Positions 27,822 through 37,366 of a DNA stretch of 64,000 nucleotides are shown piece by piece; positions within the stretch are counted from its first letter, which is position 1, and the number at the start of each line of letters is the position of its first letter. The notes below the pieces were generated by a model. It saw only the letters and a list, made by a program, of their open reading frames with translations. It did not search any database and had not been told where the DNA came from. The stretch is from an uncultured Dehalococcoidia bacterium. Lineage in GTDB: Bacteria; Chloroflexota; Dehalococcoidia; Lucifugimonadales; Lucifugimonadaceae. Made by a program: the position numbers and the translations under genes. The stretch is taken from NCBI GenBank assembly GCA_951812795.1, contig OX638325.1, forward strand, positions 1,116,001-1,180,000. The letters run 5' to 3'.

Positions 27822-28884
27822 TGGTTATGCTGCTCGACTTAAAGAGAACGTAAACATCGACGTCTTTCTTTAGATTGAGAGTTTCGACGGCATCTGAGGT
27901 CAACTCGACTACGAATTCGGGACCCGCGTCGACGAAAGCGAACGCTGCAAATTCTCCGACCTCGACGCGTTGGACGGTACCGCGCAGAATGTTCCTCGCA
28001 CTGATCGCGTCTGGCCGCTGCAACGCCAACATGATGTCGGACGCACTGATCGATGCAGTAACCCGTTGTCCGGGTTGGTAATCGCCAATATGCGCGACAA
28101 CGTCGATGTCACCGATGCGGATCGCGCCACTTTCGGAAACGGTTCCAACGTATAGGTTGTCGATGTCGTCTCGCCCGATCCTAGTGGTGGATGCCACCTC
28201 TGCGACCAAGTCGACCACCGGTCCGAACGATTTGACTCGCCCCTGATCGAGAACCAATGCGAATCGTGCGAGCGCCATGACGTCTGACAAGGAGTGCGAA
28301 ACGTAGACCATCGGGATACCGTATCGCTCGTGGACCTGCCTTAGATAGGACACAACTTCATTGCGCAATCGGATGTCCAGCGACGCAACAGGTTCATCCA
28401 GCAAAAGGAGACGGGGCGAAGTCGCGACGCCGCGTGCAAGCGCCACACGCTGACGTTCGCCGCCAGATAGGGTATCTGGAAATCGATCCAATAGGCCCTG
28501 AATCTGCAAAAAACGACACAGCTCATCGGGTTCTATCACGCGAAGTTCGGGCGGCGTAAGCCGGAACCCGTACTCGATGTTATGCCTGACGGTCTTGTGA
28601 GGAAACAGCATTCCATCTTGGAACACCATCGCCGTACGAAACGATTGCGGCGGTCGTCGTACCCGCTCGGTTGAGGAAAATATCGTCTCACCGTCAAACC
28701 TGACGTAGCCATCGTCGGGTGTGACCATCCCAGCCAAGCAAGCCAATAGCGTAGATTTGCCCGCACCTGACGGGCCAAACACCGCTGTGATGCCATTCGA
28801 GAATTTCCCTGATGCATCGAGAGCGAAATCACCGAGTCTGATCCGCAGGTCGAAATCAAGAACAGGATTGTCTCGCTCAGCCAT
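27808..28884 (-). CDS. modC: Molybdate ABC transporter ATP-binding protein
   Basis: The 358-residue ATPase has Walker A GPSGAGKST, signature LSGGERQRVALARG, Walker B LLLLDEPVASLD and a switch His in VSHSLSDV. Residues of about 285-355 form a MOP/TOBE-like ligand domain (ARNILRGTVQRVEVGEFAAF). The start ATG at 28884 overlaps modB by 8 nt and has TAGGAGTG upstream, preferred over an earlier in-frame start. Third gene of modA-modB-modC, importing molybdate (or tungstate) for molybdoenzymes. Confidence 0.92.
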   Translation of the reverse strand: MAERDNPVLDFDLRIRLGDFALDASGKFSNGITAVFGPSGAGKSTLLACLAGMVTPDDGYVRFDGETIFSSTERVRRPPQSFRTAMVFQDGMLFPHKTVRHNIEYGFRLTPPELRVIEPDELCRFLQIQGLLDRFPDTLSGGERQRVALARGVATSPRLLLLDEPVASLDIRLRNEVVSYLRQVHERYGIPMVYVSHSLSDVMALARFALVLDQGRVKSFGPVVDLVAEVASTTRIGRDDIDNLYVGTVSESGAIRIGDIDVVAHIGDYQPGQRVTASISASDIMLALQRPDAISARNILRGTVQRVEVGEFAAFAFVDAGPEFVVELTSDAVETLNLKKDVDVYVLFKSSSITITAG

Positions 28885-29554
28885 TCGATCCACTCCTAGC
28901 AACCATGCGATTACGCTGCTGGGCGACGAGCCGATTGTGTACCGCCAACGCGATCCCACCGATGACTATCGAAACGGCAGCTAGTAACCATGCTTCCGAA
29001 AAATCTCCCGCGGAGATGCGGGAAAAAATAGCGCTGGGCAGTCCCTGCGTGCTACCTGGAATGTTCCCAGCAAATACGATCGTTGCTCCGAACTCTGCGA
29101 ACGATCGAACGAATCCGAGGAGCAACCCTGCAGCGATCCCGCGCTTCGCCAGCGGCAGTATGACGTCCCACGTCGCGCGCAGCCGGCCAGCACCGAGGTT
29201 GCGAGCCGCAAAGACCAATCGCGGATCGACCTCCCCCAGTCCCGCTACGAATGCGCGCACGACCAATGGGAATGAAACAACGGCCGACGCTATCGACATC
29301 GCTACCCAACTGAACGCCAATCCTTCCGAAAGCGGATCAAGTGGGCCCGTCGCACCGAAGAACCAGAGCAAAATGAACCCAACGGCGACCGGCGGCAACG
29401 CCAATGGCATCGAGACCATCAGGTCGAGAACGAAGGCGACGCGGCCAGTGTTCCGAACTAGGTAGCTGGCTACGAAGAACGCCGGGACCGCCATGCCGAC
29501 GGTCGCGACTAATGCCGTCTGCAACGACAACAGGGTCACGTCAAGCAATTGCAT
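28877..29554 (-). CDS. modB: Molybdate ABC transporter permease
   Basis: The 225-residue integral membrane protein has five to six predicted helices. The cytoplasmic EAA loop reads LGEVDPRLVFAARNLGAGRL...VILPLAKRGIAAG, and GFVRSFAEFGATIVFAGNIPG is the ModB signature. The gene starts 14 nt after modA and overlaps modC, indicating one operon. Confidence 0.93.
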   Translation of the reverse strand: MQLLDVTLLSLQTALVATVGMAVPAFFVASYLVRNTGRVAFVLDLMVSMPLALPPVAVGFILLWFFGATGPLDPLSEGLAFSWVAMSIASAVVSFPLVVRAFVAGLGEVDPRLVFAARNLGAGRLRATWDVILPLAKRGIAAGLLLGFVRSFAEFGATIVFAGNIPGSTQGLPSAIFSRISAGDFSEAWLLAAVSIVIGGIALAVHNRLVAQQRNRMVARSGSNG

Positions 29555-29568
29555 CGCCCCTCATGTAT

Positions 29569-30315
29569 CTACCGCTCAAAGCCGTGTTTTTCGAAGATAG
29601 TGCGCGCGGCCGGCGATTGCAGGAACTCGATGAATTCACGGGTAGGTCCGTCTTCTGATATCGGCGCCGCGTAGTATTTCGGTTTAGTCGTCTCGGTTAT
29701 CCCGGAGATGTCGAACACAATTTCGACTCCAGTGGTCGACAAGGCATCGGTTCGATACACGAAAGCGTACGCTACGTTCCCAGACTCGGCGGCAGCGAGC
29801 GCGGCTCGCACATTGAGCGTTGGCACGATCTGATCCTGCAACGCGTCGAGTAGGTCGAGTTCTCGGAGTGCGGCCTCAACGTATTCCCCCGCAGGCGAAG
29901 TCGAAGGATCGGGAATCGCGATCTTCCCGGCCCTGACCAACTGCGACGGGTCGTTATGATTTGCGACCGAGGACGATGATTTGACTACGACCAAGCGATT
30001 GGACAGTATCTGCGCAATCTCGCTCTCCGCCACTCTTTCGGCAACAACGAGTTTATCGATAGGGGTTTCGCCAGCGAATATGACGGCGTCGCCGGGCGCA
30101 CCAGCGATGATCTGATTGGCGATCAGGTTCGAACCGGCAAAGCTGAAGCGCACCGATTTGCCGGTCTTGGCTTCGTATTCAGCACCCGCTTCTTCCAGCA
30201 CGTCGACAAGCGATGCGGCAGCATGGACCAACGGCACGTCGTCATTGCTCGAACATCCGATCGCCATCGCCGTTCCGAGCACGATGGCAACCGCGATGAT
30301 GGTTAGTCGCCGCAT
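29569..30315 (-). CDS. modA: Molybdate-binding lipoprotein
   Basis: Substrate-binding component of ModABC, 248 residues. The signal peptide (RRLTIIAVAIVLGTAMAIGC) ends in a lipobox, so the protein is membrane-tethered as in monoderms. The mature protein has HAAASLVDVLEEAGAEYEAK, FSFAGSNLIANQI and GAPGDAVIFA, all typical of ModA; anion-contacting Ser and small residues are present. The ATG at 30315 gives a proper signal peptide; a longer frame upstream would place hydrophilic residues before it. The Shine-Dalgarno (AGGGA) is rather distant. Confidence 0.9.
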   Translation of the reverse strand: MRRLTIIAVAIVLGTAMAIGCSSNDDVPLVHAAASLVDVLEEAGAEYEAKTGKSVRFSFAGSNLIANQIIAGAPGDAVIFAGETPIDKLVVAERVAESEIAQILSNRLVVVKSSSSVANHNDPSQLVRAGKIAIPDPSTSPAGEYVEAALRELDLLDALQDQIVPTLNVRAALAAAESGNVAYAFVYRTDALSTTGVEIVFDISGITETTKPKYYAAPISEDGPTREFIEFLQSPAARTIFEKHGFER

Positions 30316-30406
30316 GTACACAAACTTGATTTCCCTGATAAAATTAGGAGTTGACCTTAAGAAGGCTCGCCTCATCCAACAGTCAACCAGCAACTTCGAG
30401 GTTTCG

Positions 30407-31252
30407 ATGCCGAATTCCGATCCTTCCCACCATTCGGATGAATACTCTTTCACCGAGTTTTCTTCGCAACCCTTTTATCGCCGAGTCAACTCTCAACTAG
30501 TCGACATGTCCGGCGTGTTCAATCAGCATAAGATCATCGACTTGGGTTGCGGAACCGGCGGCATCACCAAGCTAATCCTAGACCGCCTCAACGGTACCAA
30601 AGAAACCATCATATATGCGGTTGATCACTCAGCCTCAGCGTTGAGGTCTGCCGTAGATGATTTAGGTGGACGTAGGGAAGCTGTCGTACGATTTGTGCAC
30701 TCCGAAGTCCAGAACTTGGCTACTTCGGTTAACGAACAAGTCGATGCGGTCATTTATTGCAACTCGATCCATTACGTCAACGATAAGGCGATGTTGTTGA
30801 GACAGATCCGCGATCGGTTGCGACCCGGTGGGATTTTGGCATTCAACACTTCGTTTTTCGAAGGCTCGCATCCGCCCGAATCGCACGATTTTTACCGCCG
30901 CTGGATGATGCGTTCACTCAGGACATTACGCAGAGACCATGGGATGTTTCCAGACAAGAATGCCGACAAAACTGGAGCACGTCGACAGCTCACTCCTGAG
31001 GAATATGAAGAGCTGTTGAATGAAGCTGGGTTTGAAGTTGTGCGACGCGAGGATTTCACGGTCCAGGTGCCCGAGGTCGGGTTTTACCACATCAGCGGAT
31101 TCCGAGACTGGATCGAAGGCATCATGCCCGGCGTCCCGCTCGGCAAAGGCCGAGACGCACTTCAGAAATCACTCAATCAGGTCTTCAAAGAGATGGAGAT
31201 CGAATCGGTTCCAAGGATCTGGTTGACAGTCATGGCGAAACGGGCAAAGTAA
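30407..31252 (+). CDS. Class I SAM-dependent methyltransferase
   Basis: The 281-residue protein has motif I KIIDLGCGTGGITKLILD, an acidic residue after beta 2 (YAVDHSASAL), VDAVIYCNSIHYV as the motif IV region and LRPGGILAFNTSFF. The C-terminal half (FRDWIEGIMPGVPLGKGRD) resembles small-molecule methyltransferases but the substrate is unknown. The ATG at 30407 has GAGG five nt upstream and avoids the overlap with modA that earlier starts would create. A dispersed repeat copy begins 22 nt after the stop. Confidence 0.82.
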   Translation: MPNSDPSHHSDEYSFTEFSSQPFYRRVNSQLVDMSGVFNQHKIIDLGCGTGGITKLILDRLNGTKETIIYAVDHSASALRSAVDDLGGRREAVVRFVHSEVQNLATSVNEQVDAVIYCNSIHYVNDKAMLLRQIRDRLRPGGILAFNTSFFEGSHPPESHDFYRRWMMRSLRTLRRDHGMFPDKNADKTGARRQLTPEEYEELLNEAGFEVVRREDFTVQVPEVGFYHISGFRDWIEGIMPGVPLGKGRDALQKSLNQVFKEMEIESVPRIWLTVMAKRAK

Positions 31253-31274
31253 CCGTTCCGTTCCCTGCCCGGAT

Positions 31275-31417
31275 GGGTGCTGTGCCCAAAACCTCCCCCT
31301 TGATGCCCAAGGGGGAATTAAAGGGGGTTTAGACTCGGCGTTTCGCTTTGCAATCCGTTGCCCGGCCCATCTGGATTCCGGCTTTAGCCGGAATGAAGGT
31401 GGCTTCGCTCAGCGCCC
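31275..31417 (-). repeat. Dispersed MITE-like repeat copy overlapping the carB 3' end
   Basis: The left end GGGTGCTGTGC is at 31275. The interior has CTCCCCCTTGATGCCCAAGG, GGGGGAATTAAAGGGGGTTT, CGTTGCCCGGCCC, and GGATTCCGGCTTTAGCCGG with a core variant. The right end (CAGCGCCC) is diverged. It is closely similar to the 63.7 kb copy over about 110 nt. The last 34 nt lie inside the carB reading frame. Confidence 0.85.
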
Positions 31418-34400
31418 GAATGGGCCGAATTTGTCCTTCCACCGTTGACGTACTCACTCACCGTCATTACCTCGAAACCGCCATTTGTATCCCCGGTCGT
31501 CTCGGGGGCGTAGACAGCCTCCACGGCGCAACGCGCGGTGTCGATGGATGTGAAGCACGGGATGCGACGCTCTACCGCGGCTCGCCGGATGTAAAAACCG
31601 TCTTGTTCGGCATCTCGTCCGCCAGTTGGGACGTTCACCACGGCCTGGACCGTGCCGTCGTTGATCACGGTCACGACGTTAGCTTTGTTGCTGGAGAGTA
31701 GTCGCTCTACTTCCGTCACCGGATAACCGAGGCTTTCAACGAAGCGCGCGGTTCCCGAGGTGGCATAGATGGCATGACCGTTGTCGCCGAGAGCGCGGAC
31801 GAGGCGTTCAGCGTCCAGTTTTGCCGAATCGGCGATGCTTAGGAGAACGCTGTCGCCTTGGTTGATGGAGTGTGAAGATGCGATGAGGGCCTTCGTAACG
31901 GCCGGCACGTATGAGCGGTCGATACCCATAACCTCGCCAGTAGATTTCATCTCAGGGCCGAGAAACGTGTCAACGCTGGTGAGTTTGGACATCGAGAACA
32001 CCGGTGCTTTTACGGCAACTAGGTCTTTCCGAGGCATGAGTCCGGTGCCCCACTCCAAGTCGCGCAGTTGTTTGCCGAGCATGACTTGCGTGGCGATCTT
32101 GATCATCGGGATGCCGGTGACTTTGGAGATGAACGGGATGGTGCGTGAGGATCGTGGGTTGACTTCAATAATGAACGTCTCGCTCTCGCTAATCTGCGAT
32201 TCTGTGCGTCCCGGATCGGCGGCGTTGCTGCGGTAGGTGCCACCTCCGGTTATGACGTACTGGATGTTCATGAGACCGCGCACATTGAGCATTCGGCCGA
32301 TTCGTCGGGTGTATTCGACGATGGTCTCGATTTCGTCGCCAGTCAACCATATGGCAGGATAGACCGCGAAAGAGTCTCCGGAGTGAACGCCGGCGCGTTC
32401 GATGTGTTGCATAACACCCGGAATCAAGATGTCTTGCCCATCGCAAACGGCGTCGACTTCCACTTCAATCCCTTGGAAATACCGATCCACCAGAATCGTC
32501 TGACCGGGTGCTGCGCGCTGGGCACGATCGAAATAGCGTTCCAGTTCGTTACTGTTGTCCACGATCTCCATCGCGCGCCCACCAAGGACGTAGCTGGGGC
32601 GGACCAGTACGGGGTAACCGAGGTTATCGGCCAGAGCCAATGCAGTCTCGGTGTTTGTCGCGGTTCCTCCTGGTGGCAACGGCAATCCATTCGATGCCGC
32701 CAACTGCTCAAAGCGACCACGGTCCGTCGCATTGTCGATGACATCCGGGTCCGAGCCGAGAATGAGATCTTGTAATCCGGCCGCGTTTAGCGACTGAGAC
32801 AGGTTGATCGCCGTTTGCCCGCCGAACTGAACAACGATGTTCGGCGCGACGACACCATCGCTCTTTGTGGTGCCGTTGCCCATCTCGTTGTCGATAATGT
32901 CGCGAACGCTCTCGTCGTCGAGTGGTTCGAAATAGAGGCGGTCAGAGGTGTCGAAATCGGTCGATACCGTCTCCGGGTTCGAATTGATCATGACCGCGCG
33001 CATGCCCTCGTTCTGGAGGGCCCATGCCGCGTGGACTGAACAGTAATCGAACTCGATGCCTTGGCCGATGCGAATCGGACCCGAACCGATGACGACGGCC
33101 GATGCAACGCCGATGGGTTCGGCTTCGTTCTCTTCTTCGTACGTGCTGTAGAAATACGGCGTCGTCGCTTCAAATTCGCCCGCACAAGTGTCAACCATCT
33201 TGTAAACGGGAAAGATACCAAGATCTCTGCGCATCTCTCGCACGCGTTCGGCGAGGCCGAGGTCCGAAAACTCGGCAATGTCTTCGTCGGTTAGCCCGAT
33301 GCGTTTTGCTTCCCGGAGCAGGTCGGCGCTAAGGAATTCCGATTCGCGCAGTTTTCGCTCCATGTCAACGATCCGCGCCAATGATCGAGTGAACCAAAGA
33401 TCGATGCCAGTTGTCAGCGTCAGCTCTTCAGGTGTGGTGCCAGTGCGGAGTCTGAATGCGAGTTTCCACAGACGTATGTCATCGCCCGAAAGCTCTTCAT
33501 CTGGAAGCCCGTTGATTCGCCACTCCGGGTCTTCCCAACGCAGAGAACGTTTACCGTCTTCGAGGGATCGGATGGCCTTCATCAATGCGGCTTCGAAGCT
33601 GCGATCGATAGCCATCACCTCGCCGGTGGCCTTCATCTGGGTTCCCAGCGAACGGTCTCCGCCGCCAAATTTATCGAAGGGCCAGCGCGGAATTTTGGCG
33701 ACGCAGTAGTCGAGAGCTGGTTCGAATGCCGCGCGGGTCTTGCCGGTGACGACGTTGTTAATCTCGTCTAGACGTAAACCGAGGGCGACTTTTGCCGCGA
33801 CGCGGGCGATCGGATACCCAGTGGCTTTGCTCGCCAGCGCGGAAGACCGAGATACACGCGGATTGACTTCAATGACCGTATACATCGGGCCATCGTCGTC
33901 GTAACGAGAACCTTCACCTAGTTTCTCGCCGACTTCCTTGCCCGGCCGATAGGCAAATTGGACGTTACAACCGCCTTCGATCTTCAAGCCGTCGATGATG
34001 TGCAACGCGGCGGTTCGGAGGCGTTGATAGTCTTTGTCGGTTAACGTCTGGCTGGGAGCGACCACAATGGAATCGCCGGTGTGGACGCCCATCGGGTCGA
34101 AATTCTCCATGTTGCAAACCGTGATCACGTTCCCGGCGCTGTCCCGCATCACCTCGTACTCGACCTCTTTCCAACCCAGCAGCGATTTCTCGATTAGTAC
34201 TTGCCCGACCAACGAAGCCGCCAAGCCCGCTTCTGCGATCTCGTGAAGTTCATGGACATCTTTTGCGACACCGCCGCCGGTCCCGCCGAGGGTATACGCC
34301 GGTCGAACGACGATGGGATACCCGATCTCTTTAGCCGCTTGTTCGGCGTCTGCGATAGTGGTAACGGCAATCCCGAATGAAATAGGCTCACCGATCTCCT

Positions 34401-34803
34401 CCATGAACGATGCAAATAGCTCGCGGTCTTCGGCCTTTCGAATGCTGTCCGTCTTGGTACCCATGACGACAATGCCTTCGAGCGCCCCGGCCTCCTCCAA
34501 CTCGACGGTAAGGTTTAAGCCGGTCTGTCCGCCAAGAGTCCCCAGGATGCCGTCTGGTTTTTCACGTTCGATGATGCGCTGGACGACGGGTACGGTCAGT
34601 GGTTCGATATAGACCCGGTCGGCAACGTCTTCGTCAGTCATGATGGTCGCTGGATTGGAATTGACGAGAACGACCTCCACGCCTTCTTCACGGAGCGACT
34701 TGCAGGCCTGAGTACCGGCGTAATCGAACTCGGCGGCTTGACCGATCACGATTGGGCCCGAACCGATGACCAGCACCTTTTTCAGTTGTTCGTCTCGAGG
34801 CAT
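31384..34803 (-). CDS. carB: Carbamoyl-phosphate synthase large subunit
   Basis: Makes carbamoyl phosphate from bicarbonate, ammonia and two ATP, for pyrimidines and arginine. The 1139-residue product has two ATP-grasp halves beginning KKVLVIGSGPIVIGQAAEFD and SAVVIGSGPIRIGQGIEFDY, and a C-terminal MGS-like regulatory domain (SVLLSIADSAKLDAERLVRA). It is about 65 residues longer than the E. coli enzyme. The last 30 residues (VSEYVNGGRTNSAHSGAERS and following) are not family-like, and the final ten codons plus the stop come from the dispersed repeat at 31275-31417. It is the last gene of pyrR-pyrB-pyrC-carA-carB, 9 nt after carA. Confidence 0.96.
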   Translation of the reverse strand: MPRDEQLKKVLVIGSGPIVIGQAAEFDYAGTQACKSLREEGVEVVLVNSNPATIMTDEDVADRVYIEPLTVPVVQRIIEREKPDGILGTLGGQTGLNLTVELEEAGALEGIVVMGTKTDSIRKAEDRELFASFMEEIGEPISFGIAVTTIADAEQAAKEIGYPIVVRPAYTLGGTGGGVAKDVHELHEIAEAGLAASLVGQVLIEKSLLGWKEVEYEVMRDSAGNVITVCNMENFDPMGVHTGDSIVVAPSQTLTDKDYQRLRTAALHIIDGLKIEGGCNVQFAYRPGKEVGEKLGEGSRYDDDGPMYTVIEVNPRVSRSSALASKATGYPIARVAAKVALGLRLDEINNVVTGKTRAAFEPALDYCVAKIPRWPFDKFGGGDRSLGTQMKATGEVMAIDRSFEAALMKAIRSLEDGKRSLRWEDPEWRINGLPDEELSGDDIRLWKLAFRLRTGTTPEELTLTTGIDLWFTRSLARIVDMERKLRESEFLSADLLREAKRIGLTDEDIAEFSDLGLAERVREMRRDLGIFPVYKMVDTCAGEFEATTPYFYSTYEEENEAEPIGVASAVVIGSGPIRIGQGIEFDYCSVHAAWALQNEGMRAVMINSNPETVSTDFDTSDRLYFEPLDDESVRDIIDNEMGNGTTKSDGVVAPNIVVQFGGQTAINLSQSLNAAGLQDLILGSDPDVIDNATDRGRFEQLAASNGLPLPPGGTATNTETALALADNLGYPVLVRPSYVLGGRAMEIVDNSNELERYFDRAQRAAPGQTILVDRYFQGIEVEVDAVCDGQDILIPGVMQHIERAGVHSGDSFAVYPAIWLTGDEIETIVEYTRRIGRMLNVRGLMNIQYVITGGGTYRSNAADPGRTESQISESETFIIEVNPRSSRTIPFISKVTGIPMIKIATQVMLGKQLRDLEWGTGLMPRKDLVAVKAPVFSMSKLTSVDTFLGPEMKSTGEVMGIDRSYVPAVTKALIASSHSINQGDSVLLSIADSAKLDAERLVRALGDNGHAIYATSGTARFVESLGYPVTEVERLLSSNKANVVTVINDGTVQAVVNVPTGGRDAEQDGFYIRRAAVERRIPCFTSIDTARCAVEAVYAPETTGDTNGGFEVMTVSEYVNGGRTNSAHSGAERSHLHSG

Positions 34804-34812
34804 AAATATCCG

Positions 34813-36024
34813 CTACTTGCCGTTGACGCGCTGCTTGACCGCGGCGACGAATTCGTCGAAGATCATCTCGCTGTCGTGAGGACCGGGCGACGCCTCAGAG
34901 TGGAACTGGATCGTCATGATGCCATGCGTTTCGTCGGCCAATCCTTCAACGGTGTTGTCGTTAAGGTTGATGTGGGTTACTCGAACTCCGCGTCGCTTGG
35001 GAAGTTTGTCGGGATCGACTGCGTATCCGTGGTTGTGCGCGGTCACGTAAACGCGGCCAGTTCTCACATCTCGGACGGGCTGGTTGCCGCCGCGATGTCC
35101 GAAATGGAGCATGAAAGTATCCGCACCCAGTGCGCGAGCCACCAACTGATGACCCAGGCAGATACCCAAGGTCGGGATCGACTTCGAACCGTCTCCGTTC
35201 AGGTCAGAGAGTTCACGAATGGTCTCAACCGGCCCGTCCAGAAGCGCCGGGTCACCCGGGCCCGGAGATAAAACGATACCGTCGGGATCGGACCCTCGAA
35301 CCTCCGATGCCGTCGCATCGCATGGAAAGACTTTGACCTGACAATTTCGCGCCATCATGCTACGAAGAATGTTCCATTTGACCCCGAAGTCGATGACAGC
35401 GATACGCAATGGTCGGCCATGATCATCGACCTCGGTGTCAAACCCTGCCCGTTCGGATCTGATGATCAACTCCTCCGCGGGACGCGTTCCGGCAGTGCCG
35501 TCGCCGTTCCAATCAAACTCTTCTTCGGTTGCGACCTCTCCGACCCAATCGTGATCGCCATACCACTGAGCAGCCTCTAGCACGGAGTTCGCCGCCGCGG
35601 TATCGTCGCCTTGGACTATCGCACCCATCATCACGCCGGTTGATCGGATGCGCCGCGTGATGGCTCGGGTGTCGACACCCGACACACCAGCGATGCCGTT
35701 GGATTCGAGATATTCGTGGACCGTCATCTCAGAATGAGGGTGCGAGGGCGCGTCACAGTCATCGCGGACTACGAACCCCTTAACTTGGATGCGTTTGGAT
35801 TCGGCGTCTTTGAGGTTGATACCGTAATTGCCAATTAGCGGATACGTGGGCACGAGGATTTGACCGCCGTATGAGGGGTCCGTCAGCATCTCCTCGTAAC
35901 CGGTCATCGACGTATTAAACACAACAAGACCGACAGTGTCGGTCTTAGCGCCTAAACTTCGGCCACGAAAGACCGAACCGTCGCTCAAGGCGAGGAGTGT
36001 CGGGCCGCGGGTCTCGCTAGGCAT
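34813..36024 (-). CDS. carA: Carbamoyl-phosphate synthase small (glutaminase) subunit
   Basis: Hydrolyses glutamine and channels ammonia to CarB. The 403-residue protein has the CPSase_sm domain (TLLALSDGSVFRGRSLGAK, FNTSMTGYEEMLTDPSYGGQ) and a class I amidotransferase domain. The nucleophile Cys is in LGICLGHQLVARALG, and the His-Glu pair is in IQFHSEASPGPHDSE. The ATG at 36024 is preferred; it overlaps pyrC by 8 nt. A longer in-frame start exists but adds non-homologous residues. Confidence 0.95.
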   Translation of the reverse strand: MPSETRGPTLLALSDGSVFRGRSLGAKTDTVGLVVFNTSMTGYEEMLTDPSYGGQILVPTYPLIGNYGINLKDAESKRIQVKGFVVRDDCDAPSHPHSEMTVHEYLESNGIAGVSGVDTRAITRRIRSTGVMMGAIVQGDDTAAANSVLEAAQWYGDHDWVGEVATEEEFDWNGDGTAGTRPAEELIIRSERAGFDTEVDDHGRPLRIAVIDFGVKWNILRSMMARNCQVKVFPCDATASEVRGSDPDGIVLSPGPGDPALLDGPVETIRELSDLNGDGSKSIPTLGICLGHQLVARALGADTFMLHFGHRGGNQPVRDVRTGRVYVTAHNHGYAVDPDKLPKRRGVRVTHINLNDNTVEGLADETHGIMTIQFHSEASPGPHDSEMIFDEFVAAVKQRVNGK

Positions 36025-37366
36025 CCGATGCTCCGTATCCGTCAGCATCCCAGATTTTTCCGCCCGCAACGAAGGTCGCCAAAACGCGTCCCTTCGCGTT
36101 ACTAGCAAACAGCGGAGTGTTGTGACTCTTGGATCCCAGCGTCGTGCGGTCGACGTGCCACACGGCGTCCGGGTCGATGATGATCACATCGGCCTTCGCT
36201 CCGGGTTTGAGCGTGCCGATCGTACCGTCGCCAAGAATTGCGCGAGGACCCACAGTTAATCGTTCGATCACGAGGTTCAAGTTGATCGCCGCTATGCCGA
36301 CAGTTAGTGGAAGAGCAGTCTCGAGGCCGATGATGCCGTTCGCCGCTTCTGTAAACGTGCAGACCTTATCAGTGTCGGCATGCGGGGCATGGTCGGTGCC
36401 GATAGCGTCAATCGTCCCGTCCTCCAAACCCTTGATCAAGGCCACGCGATCATCTTCGGATCGTAGTGGAGGTGCCATCTTGGCATTGGAATCGTACGCA
36501 TTGGCGTGTAGCACCATCGGCACATTACCGCGTTCGCCATAAACCCATTCCTCAGTGAGCGCAAGGTGATGCGGTGTGACCTCCGCGGTGACATTGATCG
36601 ATTCGGATTTCGCCCGGCGGATTATCTCGACCGATTCAGCGGTTGAGACGTGAGGCACATGCAGGCGACCACCGGTAATTCGCGCAAGCTCGATATCGCG
36701 TGCGATCATCATCGATTCGGCGCTATTAGGAATGCCGCGCAGTCCGAGATGAGTCGCAACCGCACCTTCATTCATGTCCCAATCCGCTACCAAACCACGG
36801 TCTTCGGCGTGGTTGATGATTGGCAGGCCGAGGTCGGAGGAGTAAGTCAATGCTTGGCGCATCATGTGAGGCGACATGACCGGATCACCGTCGTCTGAAA
36901 GGCCAACCACGCCAGCGTCGGCGAGTTCGTGCATCGGAGCCAACTCGTGCCCTTTGCGCCCCTTAGTGATCGCGCCGATCGGCCGGATTCGGACGTCAGA
37001 TTCCGAAGCGCAACGTTGCGTCAACTCACCAACTACGGAAGCGTTGTCCTGCGCCGGATAAGTGTTCGGCATCGCGCAGATGGTGGTGAAACCACCGCGC
37101 ACCGCGGCTTCGGACGCCGTCTTCGGGTCTTCCTTCCACTCCTGGCCGGGCGTTCGCAAATGCGTATGGAGGTCGATGAAGCCGGGCGCGACTATCTTGT
37201 CCGAAGCATCGAATTCGCTCCAATCATTCGACAATTGGGTCGCGCCGGGCGAATCGATTCCAATGACCAAGCCGTCCATCAAGACGATGTCGGCGATTGC
37301 ATCGATCCCCTGAGACGGATCGATCACACGACCGTTTCGGATCACTATAGGTCGCTGTTGCTTCAC
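36017..37366 (-). CDS. pyrC: Dihydroorotase
   Basis: Zinc amidohydrolase that cyclises carbamoyl aspartate, 449 residues, class I. The metal motif is FIDLHTHLRTPGQEWKED (usually LHxHLREPG), followed by GGFTTICAMPNT, INHAEDRGL and the C-terminal DAIGTDHAPH with the conserved Asp. The start is GTG at 37366 with AGAGG about 4 nt upstream, giving a GTGA overlap with the pyrB stop; a start eight codons earlier is less likely. Operon position pyrB-pyrC-carA. Confidence 0.94.
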   Translation of the reverse strand: MKQQRPIVIRNGRVIDPSQGIDAIADIVLMDGLVIGIDSPGATQLSNDWSEFDASDKIVAPGFIDLHTHLRTPGQEWKEDPKTASEAAVRGGFTTICAMPNTYPAQDNASVVGELTQRCASESDVRIRPIGAITKGRKGHELAPMHELADAGVVGLSDDGDPVMSPHMMRQALTYSSDLGLPIINHAEDRGLVADWDMNEGAVATHLGLRGIPNSAESMMIARDIELARITGGRLHVPHVSTAESVEIIRRAKSESINVTAEVTPHHLALTEEWVYGERGNVPMVLHANAYDSNAKMAPPLRSEDDRVALIKGLEDGTIDAIGTDHAPHADTDKVCTFTEAANGIIGLETALPLTVGIAAINLNLVIERLTVGPRAILGDGTIGTLKPGAKADVIIIDPDAVWHVDRTTLGSKSHNTPLFASNAKGRVLATFVAGGKIWDADGYGASDA

